A stretch of 64,000 nt of DNA from Paenibacillus dakarensis. GTDB lineage: Bacteria; Bacillota; Bacilli; Paenibacillales; Paenibacillaceae. Below are positions 9,701-17,394 of the stretch, piece by piece. Position 1 is the first letter of the stretch, and every line of letters begins with the position of its first letter. Below the pieces are notes generated by a model, which ran no database searches, was not told where the DNA came from, and worked only from the letters and a program-made list of their open reading frames with translations. The DNA is taken from NCBI RefSeq assembly GCF_001373415.1, contig NZ_CDSE01000009.1:1-64000 (forward strand), read 5' to 3'. The position numbers and the translations under genes are program-made.

Positions 9701-9933
9701 GAACTCAAGTTGACTATTCGCGGAAACAGCAAGTGTACGCAAAGGTTACGAAAGAGACTTCGGACAAAGTGCTAATTGCGTACTCCGACACAGAGAACGC
9801 GGTGGACATAATATTAAACCAGGAACAGGCTGTTATTTTAGCAATAAACATCTCTCAGCGCGTTGACATTAATAAATACCAACGCCTAATAGAAGACTCG
9901 GGCATCTCCATTAAGAAGGAGGACGAAAATTGA
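9697..9933 (+). CDS. Hypothetical phage protein, 78 aa
   Basis: The GTG start at 9697 overlaps the TGA of the dUTPase gene (GTGA), and its own TGA overlaps the TTG of thyX, so it is translationally coupled on both sides. A GGAGGGG site precedes it. The product is soluble and beta/alpha mixed (KVLIAYSDTENAVDIIL), with no motif I can assign. Confidence 0.6.
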   Translation: MRTQVDYSRKQQVYAKVTKETSDKVLIAYSDTENAVDIILNQEQAVILAINISQRVDINKYQRLIEDSGISIKKEDEN

Positions 9934-10736
9934 ACGTTAAACTAATCGCCCATACTGAGTTATCAGACGATTTCAGATACGCATTGCCGGACGAATGTTT
10001 CGATGACTACTACGAAAATCCTTCGTATAATCACCGCGCCGCCGTCGCACTAACCGCAATCCGTACGTGTTACTCTCCGCTTAAGCCAACGGAAATCGTC
10101 GCAAAGGAAGGCGCCAAGTATTTCGGTAACGCGGCGTCAGATGGCGAAGGCGGTACGGATGCCGACCGGTTGTTCCGCCACATCATCCGCAGCAAACACG
10201 TTTCTACTCTGGAACATTTGACGTACACATTCGCAATCGAAGGCGTAAGTCGCGCGCTCCTGGCGCAGCTCACACGCCACCGCCACCTATCGTTCAGCGT
10301 GCAGTCACAACGTTATGTACGGATGGGCAGCGCGGATAAGATTGGCGGATTCAATTACGTGACGCCTGCGAGCGTACATGGCGGAGATAAGACCGTCGAC
10401 TATTACGAAAGTTATACGCAATGGTTCGGACTTAAGCCGGATACGACTGCGCAGGAGATATTTGACGACGCGATGGTTGTCGCGCAAGAGACTTACGATA
10501 AACTGCGCAAAGCCGGAGTCCCGCCCGAAGACGCGCGCATGGTCCTGCCGAATGCCGCCGCCTGTAATCTCGTCATGACCGGAAACCTCCGCACGTTCCT
10601 CGATTTCTACGCGAAGAGACGGCCGGGCCAAGGAGCGCAGCACGAGATAGCGGATTTGTCCGTGAAGATCCGCGATGAAATCGTAAAGGTAGACGCTTGG
10701 CTCGCGCCATACTTTAGCGATAAGGAGGCGAAGTAA
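9930..10736 (+). CDS. thyX: Flavin-dependent thymidylate synthase ThyX
   Basis: Converts dUMP to dTMP using methylene-tetrahydrofolate and FAD. The ThyX signature is visible as RHRHLSFSVQSQRY (residues 116-129), preceded by SKHVSTLEHLTYTF, which carries the conserved His, and followed by LPNAAACNLVMTGNLRTFLDF in the dUMP/FAD-binding half. Length 268 aa is slightly long for the family, mostly from an extended N-terminus. TTG start at 9930 behind AAGGAGG. Confidence 0.92.
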   Translation: MNVKLIAHTELSDDFRYALPDECFDDYYENPSYNHRAAVALTAIRTCYSPLKPTEIVAKEGAKYFGNAASDGEGGTDADRLFRHIIRSKHVSTLEHLTYTFAIEGVSRALLAQLTRHRHLSFSVQSQRYVRMGSADKIGGFNYVTPASVHGGDKTVDYYESYTQWFGLKPDTTAQEIFDDAMVVAQETYDKLRKAGVPPEDARMVLPNAAACNLVMTGNLRTFLDFYAKRRPGQGAQHEIADLSVKIRDEIVKVDAWLAPYFSDKEAK

Positions 10737-10737
10737 C

Positions 10738-11004
10738 TTGCGCATTCAAGGTAAAACGTGGCGCATTGTCACGCATAATCCGTACAAAACCGAAGACGTG
10801 CCGATAGACTTATACCTACTCGCTATCTGCGACGGAAACGGCGACATATCCGACTATGTAAGTTCCGGGCGGCCTCGTACGTATCGCGTATACGGAAGCC
10901 TGGAAGAATGCCGCAATGGAATCCGCGCCTGCAAACGAAAATATAAAGGAACCCTCCGTCCTGTACGAATATTAACCGGAGAGTTCATAGAGGAGGCGAA
11001 GTAA
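10738..11004 (+). CDS. Hypothetical phage protein, 88 aa
   Basis: Starts at TTG 10738 inside a cassette (AGGAGGCGAAGTAACTTGCG) repeated exactly before the next gene. The product is basic with a beta-rich N-terminal half (WRIVTHNPYKTEDVPIDLYL) and a Lys/Arg-rich middle. It has no recognised family. Confidence 0.6.
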   Translation: MRIQGKTWRIVTHNPYKTEDVPIDLYLLAICDGNGDISDYVSSGRPRTYRVYGSLEECRNGIRACKRKYKGTLRPVRILTGEFIEEAK

Positions 11005-11005
11005 C

Positions 11006-11191
11006 TTGCGCATATCCAACGAATTAGACCACGCCGCTTACGCGTTCGAAATCTACGGACACCAACTACGCTGCATCAAATCGCGCGATAACGAATTTGT
11101 CCGCGTAGGCGACGTATACGACGCGACGATACTCGGACGGGCGGAACTACGGGAGGCGCTCGTCATCAGGAACGGAAAGGAGGCGGTTTAA
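11006..11191 (+). CDS. Hypothetical phage protein, 61 aa
   Basis: Starts at TTG 11006 using a copy of the same 23-base initiation cassette as the preceding gene (10723-10745 and 10991-11013). Small mixed alpha/beta product (GDVYDATILGRAELREALVI) resembling short beta-barrel phage proteins, but no family can be named. Its TAA at 11189-11191 overlaps the first base of the next gene. Confidence 0.55.
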   Translation: MRISNELDHAAYAFEIYGHQLRCIKSRDNEFVRVGDVYDATILGRAELREALVIRNGKEAV

Positions 11192-11670
11192 TCCGAATAA
11201 TCAACGTAATAATCAGCGTTAGCCTAGCGCTCGCCTTGAGCGTAATAAACGCGCCAGAAACGACGCCGACTCCGCTAACGTCCGCTGAAACAAGAACGGA
11301 TAACACAGGTAATTATCCGTTCCAAAGTGCGTATCAGCGGAATAAGGCGGAGGAATCGGAGTGGCGCACGTTCGAGGCAACCGCGTATATCGCGCTATGT
11401 GATACCGGATGTACCGGAATTACCGCAACCGGACTTGATGTGCGCCAACACATCGAAGTTGACGGACGTAGAGTATGCGCAGTTGATCCGGCGGTTATTC
11501 CGTTAAGCACAGCGTTAACAATCCGACTGGCTGACGGAAGTGAAATCGCAGCGATAGCGCTCGATACAGGAGGCGCGATTAAAGGGCGCAAAGTTGACGT
11601 ATTAATGGCGCGTGAGAGTGACGCGTGGGATTTCGGAAGGCAAGCGGTAAGTATAAAAATTGACGAATAG
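11191..11670 (+). CDS. Secreted 3D-domain protein (double-psi beta-barrel, wall-associated), ATC start
   Basis: The C-terminal half has the three-Asp 3D pattern: VCAVDPAVIPLSTAL, then AIALDTGGAIKG, then KVDVLMA, as in Bacillus YocH/YuiC-type peptidoglycan-acting proteins related to MltA. The first in-frame TTG (11236) removes the export signal. From ATC 11191 the protein begins with Arg-2 and a hydrophobic stretch (VIISVSLALAL), a standard signal peptide. ATC sits directly after GGAGGCGGTTTA, the same leader that precedes ATG in the dcm gene at 14152. Length 159 aa. Two cysteines (LCDTGCTG) could form a disulfide. Role inferred: cell-wall modification, perhaps lysis-related, though encoded far from the lysis genes. 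Confidence 0.8.
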   Translation: MRIINVIISVSLALALSVINAPETTPTPLTSAETRTDNTGNYPFQSAYQRNKAEESEWRTFEATAYIALCDTGCTGITATGLDVRQHIEVDGRRVCAVDPAVIPLSTALTIRLADGSEIAAIALDTGGAIKGRKVDVLMARESDAWDFGRQAVSIKIDE

Positions 11671-11682
11671 GGAGCGGATTAA

Positions 11683-12873
11683 ATGAGCGGAAATATTACG
11701 GTATTAAAAGACGAATCACTCGGCGGGCTTTTACGTGAGTATCGCGAGGTTAAACGGAAGGCGTGCGTTGGTGAACTCGCTAAGATAGTCGGCACAGCCG
11801 GGCACAATTTCGAAGTAAACGATATAGTGACCGCGGAATCGCTAGACGGGCGGATAGCTAGTGGCGTGATGTTTAAGCGCGAGGACGGAGAGGCGCAATT
11901 GTTGTCGCACAGGGACGGTGATTACGTAGTCCTCGAAGCCTCTGATATCCTGCGTATCAACTCCGAGCGCCTTCGCATGGTCGATCGCAAGGCCGCGGTG
12001 GGCGAGCGCATTGTCATGACGAAGAGCGGTTTTAAATTCGAAGCAGGCGAGATAATCACCGTTCATCCAGGCGCGAATATTCGCGAAGGATTTATCGCAT
12101 TTGCAGACGGAGAATATGGAACAGGAGGCGGAGAGTTCCGCGTACTCGAACCGATTAAATCCGCCCCACTATCCGCACAGCCTCCGCTTGACCAAGTCGC
12201 CGCAACGATTAGCGCTCTGCAGACGCAGATTAAGGCGCTGGAATCACGCGTAACTGCGCTAGAAAAGAAGCCCGCCAAAGTCGTAGCTTCCGGTCCCGTT
12301 GACGATGCGCTGCCGAGTTTTGCGATTCCGCGCGCTAAGACGCCGCAACAACTCCGCGATGAAATCGTAGAGCGTGCGAAGGCTGACGTTAAGGCGCTGC
12401 TCGACCGAAATTACTACTTCGGATACAATCCGACTATTTGGTTTACGGATAGAGACGGATCTTCAATAACGGATAAATGCGATTTCATCGTTAATCGCGA
12501 TAAGCGTACGGTTGTGGCGCTGATTAGCGTAATTGACGGAAAGCCATTCCGCAAAGGTGTCGCCAAATGCGCACCAAACGACGTATTCAACGCACATATC
12601 GGACGAGCTATCGCGTTGCGTCGTGCGCTTGGTCTCGAAGTGCCGGCGGAATACTTGCGCGTGCCGAATCCGGAGGAGCCGCGCGTGGGTGACGTTGTGT
12701 TCTGCCACGGTCTAGGCGACGTTTTCTCACTTACCGGTACGCTCACGAAAAGAGCCGAAGAGTTTGACGGATCGCATTTCGGAGAAAACGCATTCTACTG
12801 GTCTAAGGGCGGATGGATTGCGGACAAACAATATCGCATCATCGAAGACAGCCGCGAGGAGGTGGCGAAGTAA
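11683..12873 (+). CDS. Phage protein with two barrel-like repeats and a coiled coil
   Basis: A 396-residue protein. Residues about 25-155 contain two copies of a KOW/SH3-like unit: GELAKIVGTAGHNFEVNDIV, then GERIVMTKSGFKFEAGEIIT. A coiled coil follows (residues about 180-205, ISALQTQIKALESRVTALEK), then a C-terminal domain ending in VGDVVFCHGLGDVFSLTG. The architecture suggests an oligomeric binding protein. I cannot assign a family. ATG start behind GGGAGCGG. Confidence 0.65.
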   Translation: MSGNITVLKDESLGGLLREYREVKRKACVGELAKIVGTAGHNFEVNDIVTAESLDGRIASGVMFKREDGEAQLLSHRDGDYVVLEASDILRINSERLRMVDRKAAVGERIVMTKSGFKFEAGEIITVHPGANIREGFIAFADGEYGTGGGEFRVLEPIKSAPLSAQPPLDQVAATISALQTQIKALESRVTALEKKPAKVVASGPVDDALPSFAIPRAKTPQQLRDEIVERAKADVKALLDRNYYFGYNPTIWFTDRDGSSITDKCDFIVNRDKRTVVALISVIDGKPFRKGVAKCAPNDVFNAHIGRAIALRRALGLEVPAEYLRVPNPEEPRVGDVVFCHGLGDVFSLTGTLTKRAEEFDGSHFGENAFYWSKGGWIADKQYRIIEDSREEVAK

Positions 12874-13082
12874 TGGACGTATTTATCATCGTCGACCGCC
12901 GTACGGGAAAGTTGACGCATAGTCGCGCCCTCTATACCGATTTAACTAACGCAAAATCAGCGCTACGTCGCTCTTACGGAGATTACGCTAAATTGTTTTA
13001 TATCGCGAAAGTGTCCGGCAGTCTGACGCCAGTTACAGCGGTAGACGAAAACGGTAAATGGGCGGAGGTGGGCGCCGAATGA
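12873..13082 (+). CDS. Hypothetical phage protein, 69 aa
   Basis: ATG 12873 overlaps the preceding TAA (TAATG) and follows GAGGAGGTGG; upstream extension in the frame lacks a ribosome binding site. Product starts MDVFIIVDRRTGK and is a compact alpha/beta polypeptide without recognised motif. Its TGA overlaps the next ATG (ATGA). Confidence 0.6.
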   Translation: MDVFIIVDRRTGKLTHSRALYTDLTNAKSALRRSYGDYAKLFYIAKVSGSLTPVTAVDENGKWAEVGAE

Positions 13083-13645
13083 CGCTCCCTAACATCGCGC
13101 TAACCGGACGCCTGCGCTCCGGCAAGAACGCGGTCGCCGATTATCTCACGGCTAACTACGGCTATACGCAGTTTGCGTTCGGCGACGCGCTCAAGCGCCA
13201 TTATCACGATATATTCGGCGAGACGGAAACGAAGCCGCGCGAAGGTTACCAGTCGTTCGGGCAGTTCTGCCGCCAATACGATCCGGAAATATGGCTGCGC
13301 AAGTGTTTTGACTTTATAGCCGCGTTCAAATATGCGATAGATAGCGGAGTTTACACGCCGTGGCCTAACGCCGTCATAACGGACCTCCGCCAGCCAAACG
13401 AATTTGACCGCTGCCGCGCGGAAGGCTACGCCATCATACGCATAACCGCACCGGAATGGCTGCGGATTGATCGCGCGGTAGGAAGCAAGGATACCTTCAC
13501 TTTAGCGGAACTAACGCACGACACCGAAAGCCACGTCGATACATTTGCGGTCGACTACGAAATCGTTAACGACGGCACACTCGCGGAACTATACGCGAAG
13601 ATTGACGCGATTATAGCGGAGATATCACGCAATGACTCCGCTTGA
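13079..13645 (+). CDS. Deoxynucleoside monophosphate kinase-like P-loop protein
   Basis: N-terminal P-loop variant LTGRLRSGKNAVADYL, then FAFGDALKRHYHDIF, the substrate loop seen in phage dNMP kinases, and VITDLRQPNEFDRCRAEGYAIIRI, typical of the family's Walker B strand and following helix. Length 188 aa. Role inferred: phosphorylating dNMPs released by host DNA breakdown or made by ThyX, alongside the dUTPase and reductase. Starts at ATG 13079 (ATGA overlap) with GGAGGTGG upstream. Confidence 0.78.
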   Translation: MTLPNIALTGRLRSGKNAVADYLTANYGYTQFAFGDALKRHYHDIFGETETKPREGYQSFGQFCRQYDPEIWLRKCFDFIAAFKYAIDSGVYTPWPNAVITDLRQPNEFDRCRAEGYAIIRITAPEWLRIDRAVGSKDTFTLAELTHDTESHVDTFAVDYEIVNDGTLAELYAKIDAIIAEISRNDSA

Positions 13646-13814
13646 GATATCGCATATGTACGATGAGATTATCGCAAAGGCGGTCGATGAGGCGTACGAA
13701 CGCGGTTATCAGCGCGGCTATACGGCGGGCAGGCTCGGATTAGAGGCGCCAGAAACACCGCTATCCTCCGCGCTAAACAGCAGCCAGCCGTCTTGCTCCG
13801 ACACAAATACGTAG
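13632..13814 (+). CDS. Possible small phage protein overlapping a convergent gene
   Basis: ATG 13632 overlaps the kinase gene end by 14 bases, with GGAG about 11 nt upstream. The first 40 residues (DEAYERGYQRGYTAGRLG) look like a genuine helical small protein; the last third lies opposite the 3' end of the leftward AbrB-like gene and is Ser/Pro-rich. Either the gene truly overlaps its convergent neighbour by about 97 bp or its end is eroded. Moderate confidence only. Confidence 0.4.
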   Translation: MTPLEISHMYDEIIAKAVDEAYERGYQRGYTAGRLGLEAPETPLSSALNSSQPSCSDTNT

Positions 13815-14083
13815 CGGCGCGCCTCTTGCGGAATACGCGTCTTACGGTAAAACTGCGCTGCCGATACGTAGCCGCGCTTATCAACGTTGGCTGCGGTCGG
13901 ATCGGCGCCATTATCCGCGAGTCTTAGCGCAATTACCTTCGCGCTGTGATCGTAGCCGAGCGCGACGCGGTTGCCGCTGTCCAGTCCGTACATGGCGATA
14001 ATGTCGGCGGACAGGCGTAGGCGGCGCTGGCTATCGGTCGCGACGAATAAGTTAACGAGCGGAATAACTTCGATATTATACAC
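13718..14083 (-). CDS. AbrB/SpoVT-like DNA-binding regulator
   Basis: One of only three convincing leftward genes in the phage part. The product (121 aa) has RRLRLSADIIAMYGLDSGNRVALGYDHSAKVIALR, the swapped-hairpin pattern of AbrB-like DNA-binding domains, followed by a second beta-rich half (RRYVFVSEQDGWLLFS). Start set at GTG 14083, 7 nt after AAGGAG; ORF extension upstream lacks a site. A clear leftward promoter lies at 14106-14133. Divergent placement from the methyltransferase gene suggests it may regulate its own expression or that of the 14.15 kb operon. Confidence 0.65.
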   Translation of the reverse strand: MYNIEVIPLVNLFVATDSQRRLRLSADIIAMYGLDSGNRVALGYDHSAKVIALRLADNGADPTAANVDKRGYVSAAQFYRKTRIPQEARRYVFVSEQDGWLLFSAEDSGVSGASNPSLPAV

Positions 14084-14105
14084 GTTATCACTCCTTATAA
14101 CGATA

Positions 14106-14133
14106 ATTATACGCAAATTGTACGGAAAGTAAA
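14106..14133 (-). promoter_or_regulatory. Leftward sigma-A-type promoter for the AbrB-like gene
   Basis: On the minus strand TTTACT (14133-14128), 16 nt spacer, TATAAT (14111-14106), ending 22 bases before the GTG start. The perfect -10 makes this one of the clearest promoters in the window. Confidence 0.65.
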
Positions 14134-14151
14134 CGATATGGAGGCGGTTTA

Positions 14152-15696
14152 ATGAAACTACAGCAGGTTGGTTTTATCTCGTCTAACACGCAGGGAAACC
14201 GGGTTTACCACTCGCAAGGATTATCTGCGACCATCGCCAGTCAAACGGGGGGACTTGGAGGTAGTGGTGCCGGTGTTTACTTAGTTGACGAAAGTGCGGG
14301 AGGCTATGACTTCGCAAATAAACATATTAAGGACGTGGAGCCAATCGAGAAAATATCGTTTAAATATATCGAATTGTTTGCGGGGATTGGCGGATTTAGG
14401 TCAGCGCTTGATCGGTTAGGTGGCGAGTGCGTATTCGCGAGCGAGATTGACCCGTTCGCGACGCGAGCGTACAAAGCACTATATGACGGAGCGCCAGAAC
14501 TGCACGGAGATATTACGCAGATTGATGCGCAGGAAGTACCGGATCATGACGTACTGGTCGGCGGTTTTCCATGCCAGGCGTTCTCAGTCGCAGGACAGCG
14601 TAAAGGGTTCGAAGATGCACGCGGTACGTTATTCTTCGAGATTGCACGCATTGCTTCCGCTAAACAGCCGCGATTGATGTTGCTTGAGAACGTGAAGGGG
14701 TTATTATCGCATGACGGCGGTAAGACGTTCGAAACCATGTGCGCCATTCTTAACGATATTGGTTATGCGATTGATTTCCGTGTTCTTAACTCTAAGCATT
14801 TCGGAGTTCCGCAGAATCGCGAGCGTATCTTTATCGTTGCGGAACTTGACGCTGAACATGTGGATTGGAATGTCACAGGAAACGACGTAGTTGCGAAGGC
14901 TAAACGCAGGGTACAGGCGCTTGATGTGCGTACGTTTAACTTCGATTGGCCGGAGAATAACGAAGTGACGACGCGACTGAGGGACGTACTAGAGACGCAA
15001 GTTGACGAGAAGTATTATCTGAGCGAGGAAAAGACGTCGAAGTTAATTGCGCAGCTTAACGAAAAGAGTACGCCTTCTTCTAAGTCTGACGACATTGAAT
15101 GGGTAGGCTCGATTCATCCAGAAAAAGACGACTATTATATGGAAGTGTACGGAGTAATGGGCGTTGGGGGAATTAGCCGTACTCTACTGACGATGCAAGG
15201 CGGTGGGCGTGAGCCGAAGATTGTGGAGCCTGTCGTAATGCGCGTCGGAAATACAAATCCGTCTGGTAATGGAATGAACGGAAATGTGTTCGACTCAAAC
15301 GGATTATCACCTACATTGACGACTAATAAGGGCGAAGGCGTGAAAGTAACCGAAGAAGTCCGCGCAGTTCTAACGCCAGATCGTGAAGAAAAGCGCCAAA
15401 TGGGGCGTCGATTCAAAGAAAACGACGAAGCCGCGTTTACCTTAAATACACAGGACAAGCACGGGGTCGCCATCGGCAGTTATCCGCGATATCGAATCCG
15501 TAAGTTAACTCCGCGTGAATGTTGGCGATTACAGGGATTTACCGACGCGCAGCATGACACAGTAATGGACGCAGGAATTAGCGATAGTCAGCGTTATAAG
15601 CAATCAGGTAACGCAGTGACGGTTAACGTTATTCATGCGATAGGTATTCCGTTAGCCAAGCGATTAAAACAGGAGGAGGCGGTCACTATTGGGTAA
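14152..15696 (+). CDS. DNA (cytosine-5)-methyltransferase with repeated target-loop-like segments
   Basis: Transfers methyl groups to cytosine C5. Motif I IELFAGIGGFRSAL (residues 73-86), motif IV GGFPCQAFSVAGQR with catalytic C141, motif VI LLENVKGLL, motif VIII-type NRERIFIVAE, and C-terminal motifs IX-X (RKLTPRECWRLQGF, QSGNAVTVNV). The first 45 residues (NRVYHSQGLSATIASQTGG) resemble two segments in the variable region (ISRTLLTMQGGG and VFDSNGLSPTLTTNKGEG), so a target-recognition-like unit appears to be repeated, including once before motif I. Starts at ATG after the GGAGGCGGTTTA leader. No cognate endonuclease is adjacent; the likely role is protection against host restriction. Confidence 0.88.
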   Translation: MKLQQVGFISSNTQGNRVYHSQGLSATIASQTGGLGGSGAGVYLVDESAGGYDFANKHIKDVEPIEKISFKYIELFAGIGGFRSALDRLGGECVFASEIDPFATRAYKALYDGAPELHGDITQIDAQEVPDHDVLVGGFPCQAFSVAGQRKGFEDARGTLFFEIARIASAKQPRLMLLENVKGLLSHDGGKTFETMCAILNDIGYAIDFRVLNSKHFGVPQNRERIFIVAELDAEHVDWNVTGNDVVAKAKRRVQALDVRTFNFDWPENNEVTTRLRDVLETQVDEKYYLSEEKTSKLIAQLNEKSTPSSKSDDIEWVGSIHPEKDDYYMEVYGVMGVGGISRTLLTMQGGGREPKIVEPVVMRVGNTNPSGNGMNGNVFDSNGLSPTLTTNKGEGVKVTEEVRAVLTPDREEKRQMGRRFKENDEAAFTLNTQDKHGVAIGSYPRYRIRKLTPRECWRLQGFTDAQHDTVMDAGISDSQRYKQSGNAVTVNVIHAIGIPLAKRLKQEEAVTIG

Positions 15697-16975
15697 AGCT
15701 TCCCGCGCCAGATGGGACGGAAATGTCCGCTCAATGGCGATAATCGCAAAGCCACGCGACCAAATAACAGCGGAAGACATCGCCTTCCTCCGCGAAAACT
15801 ATACGTCAACAGGCGGACTACTGCCGAACGCTTACGCCGGCGGCGCTTTCTATACGCCGACACACGTTGCGCGCTTCGTTATTGAAGCGTTGTGCGGCTT
15901 AAATGGCGGCACATTTGCGTCAGGCTCACGCTTTCTCGAACCGTCCGCAGGTTCCGGCGTATTCATCGAACATTTACCGGATGACGCGGAAATCATAGCG
16001 CTCGAACTCGATGAGACTAGCGCAACCGTAACGTCGCTATTGTATCCGCACGCTAACGTTATACAGGGCGATGCATTCCGCCATGATCGCCGCGACTATT
16101 ACGATTATGTAATCGGAAATCCTCCGTACGGCGTCACTATCGATATCGCTGCGGAAGATGTGCCGGACGAATACGCGACTCTTTCGAAAAAGAAAGGCGG
16201 ACGGCTCGGCGGAAAGTCGGAGGTTGCGTTTATTGAACTCGCGATTAAGGCAGCGAAACCGGGCGGTTATATTGCGTTCGTGCTTCCGCTCGGCCTAAAC
16301 TACGCCAACTATGCGGAAAAGGTTCGGCGCTTACTTTATGAAACGTGTTGGCACGTTGCCACGATCGGATTGCCCGGCGAAACCTTTGCGCTAACCGGAA
16401 CGACGATTCAAACGCAGATTCTTATCGTACGCAAGGCGCCGCCCGGTACTCCGCTAATTCCTACGGTCGAGAAGCGTTGGGGATCTAATTTTAAGCGCGG
16501 CGGCTACGATGATATAACTGACTTTGACGCCAAGTTTCTCGCGGGACAGGCGCCGTCTTACTTTGCGCAAATAACCGATATCGGATATGACGCTAAAGGC
16601 GCGCCAACGCCTTCGAAGTGGGATGATGGGCTAACGCAATTAGACGAGCTGGTCGACGACTTTACCGATACGTTAGTCCGCGAAAATTTGTATCCGCATA
16701 TTCCGTCGTGGCATAGCGTTAAGGACGTTAGCGCGTTCATGTTTCAGCACGCGAATAATAACGGAGACGGATACCGTGAGGCGAGCAGGACGTATGCGGA
16801 GGGATCATACCGCTGGAACGAGTTAACGCTCGGGGCCGGCGCGGAGATAGAGTGGCGTGGTGAGTCGGTAAGTACGTTTGACTTTGAATGGCAGGATCGG
16901 ATAGTTAGCGATTATTATGCGGAACTTGCACAACAGGTAAGCGTGAGTTCTAGCGAAATGGAGGCGGTTAGTTGA
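15689..16975 (+). CDS. N6-adenine DNA methyltransferase
   Basis: Motif X/I region FYTPTHVARFVIEAL and FLEPSAGSGVF (residues about 82-92) bind SAM; motif IV is VIGNPPYG (NPPY at 144-147); a serine-rich KKGGRLGGKSEVAFIE segment and FVLPLGLNYANYAEKVRRLL follow, as in gamma-class adenine methylases. Length 428 aa. TTG start at 15689 behind AGGAGGAGGCGG, overlapping the upstream gene by 8 nt, so the two methylases are co-expressed. Likely anti-restriction or epigenetic marking of phage DNA. Confidence 0.85.
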   Translation: MGKASRARWDGNVRSMAIIAKPRDQITAEDIAFLRENYTSTGGLLPNAYAGGAFYTPTHVARFVIEALCGLNGGTFASGSRFLEPSAGSGVFIEHLPDDAEIIALELDETSATVTSLLYPHANVIQGDAFRHDRRDYYDYVIGNPPYGVTIDIAAEDVPDEYATLSKKKGGRLGGKSEVAFIELAIKAAKPGGYIAFVLPLGLNYANYAEKVRRLLYETCWHVATIGLPGETFALTGTTIQTQILIVRKAPPGTPLIPTVEKRWGSNFKRGGYDDITDFDAKFLAGQAPSYFAQITDIGYDAKGAPTPSKWDDGLTQLDELVDDFTDTLVRENLYPHIPSWHSVKDVSAFMFQHANNNGDGYREASRTYAEGSYRWNELTLGAGAEIEWRGESVSTFDFEWQDRIVSDYYAELAQQVSVSSSEMEAVS

Positions 16976-17394
16976 ATATTGCGGAAATGCAGCGCAAGTA
17001 TATCGCCCACTTTATTGAGCGCAGTGAGACGCTAACCGAGGCGGAGGCGCGTGACTACTTAGCGTATCTAACCGAAACGCCAGACGCAGCCTTCAGGGAA
17101 CGGAGAGTCGTACAGCTCGAACGATATCTACGTAACTTAGAGCTTGCAAAAGAGGCGGACAAGGCCTCAGAGGAGGCGTGGATGGCTAAGGCGCGTGAAG
17201 TCGTCGCTATAAAGGAGCGATGGGAAGCGCTTGGCGCAACGTGGACAGAGCGGCATGATTGCGGTGTTGGTATAACGATATGGACGCTGAATGGCACTGA
17301 ATTAATGCGGAGGCTGACGGGGACGACGTTAGATGAAGAGTTAGAGTCGGTCCGCAAGGCAGACGCAAAACTAACGGAAGAGGTGACGCCATAA
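16972..17394 (+). CDS. Hypothetical helical phage protein, 140 aa
   Basis: TTG start at 16972 overlapping the methylase stop (TTGA), behind GGAGGCGG. The product is strongly alpha-helical and charged (residues 1-85, ERRVVQLERYLRNLELAKEA), with a short C-terminal beta segment. No recognised domain. Confidence 0.6.
   Translation: MNIAEMQRKYIAHFIERSETLTEAEARDYLAYLTETPDAAFRERRVVQLERYLRNLELAKEADKASEEAWMAKAREVVAIKERWEALGATWTERHDCGVGITIWTLNGTELMRRLTGTTLDEELESVRKADAKLTEEVTP

Noticed and set aside
13669..13911. Leftward 80-codon frame
   Set aside because: Overlaps the better supported AbrB-like gene in another frame and is Arg/Pro-rich, typical of shadows in this sequence.
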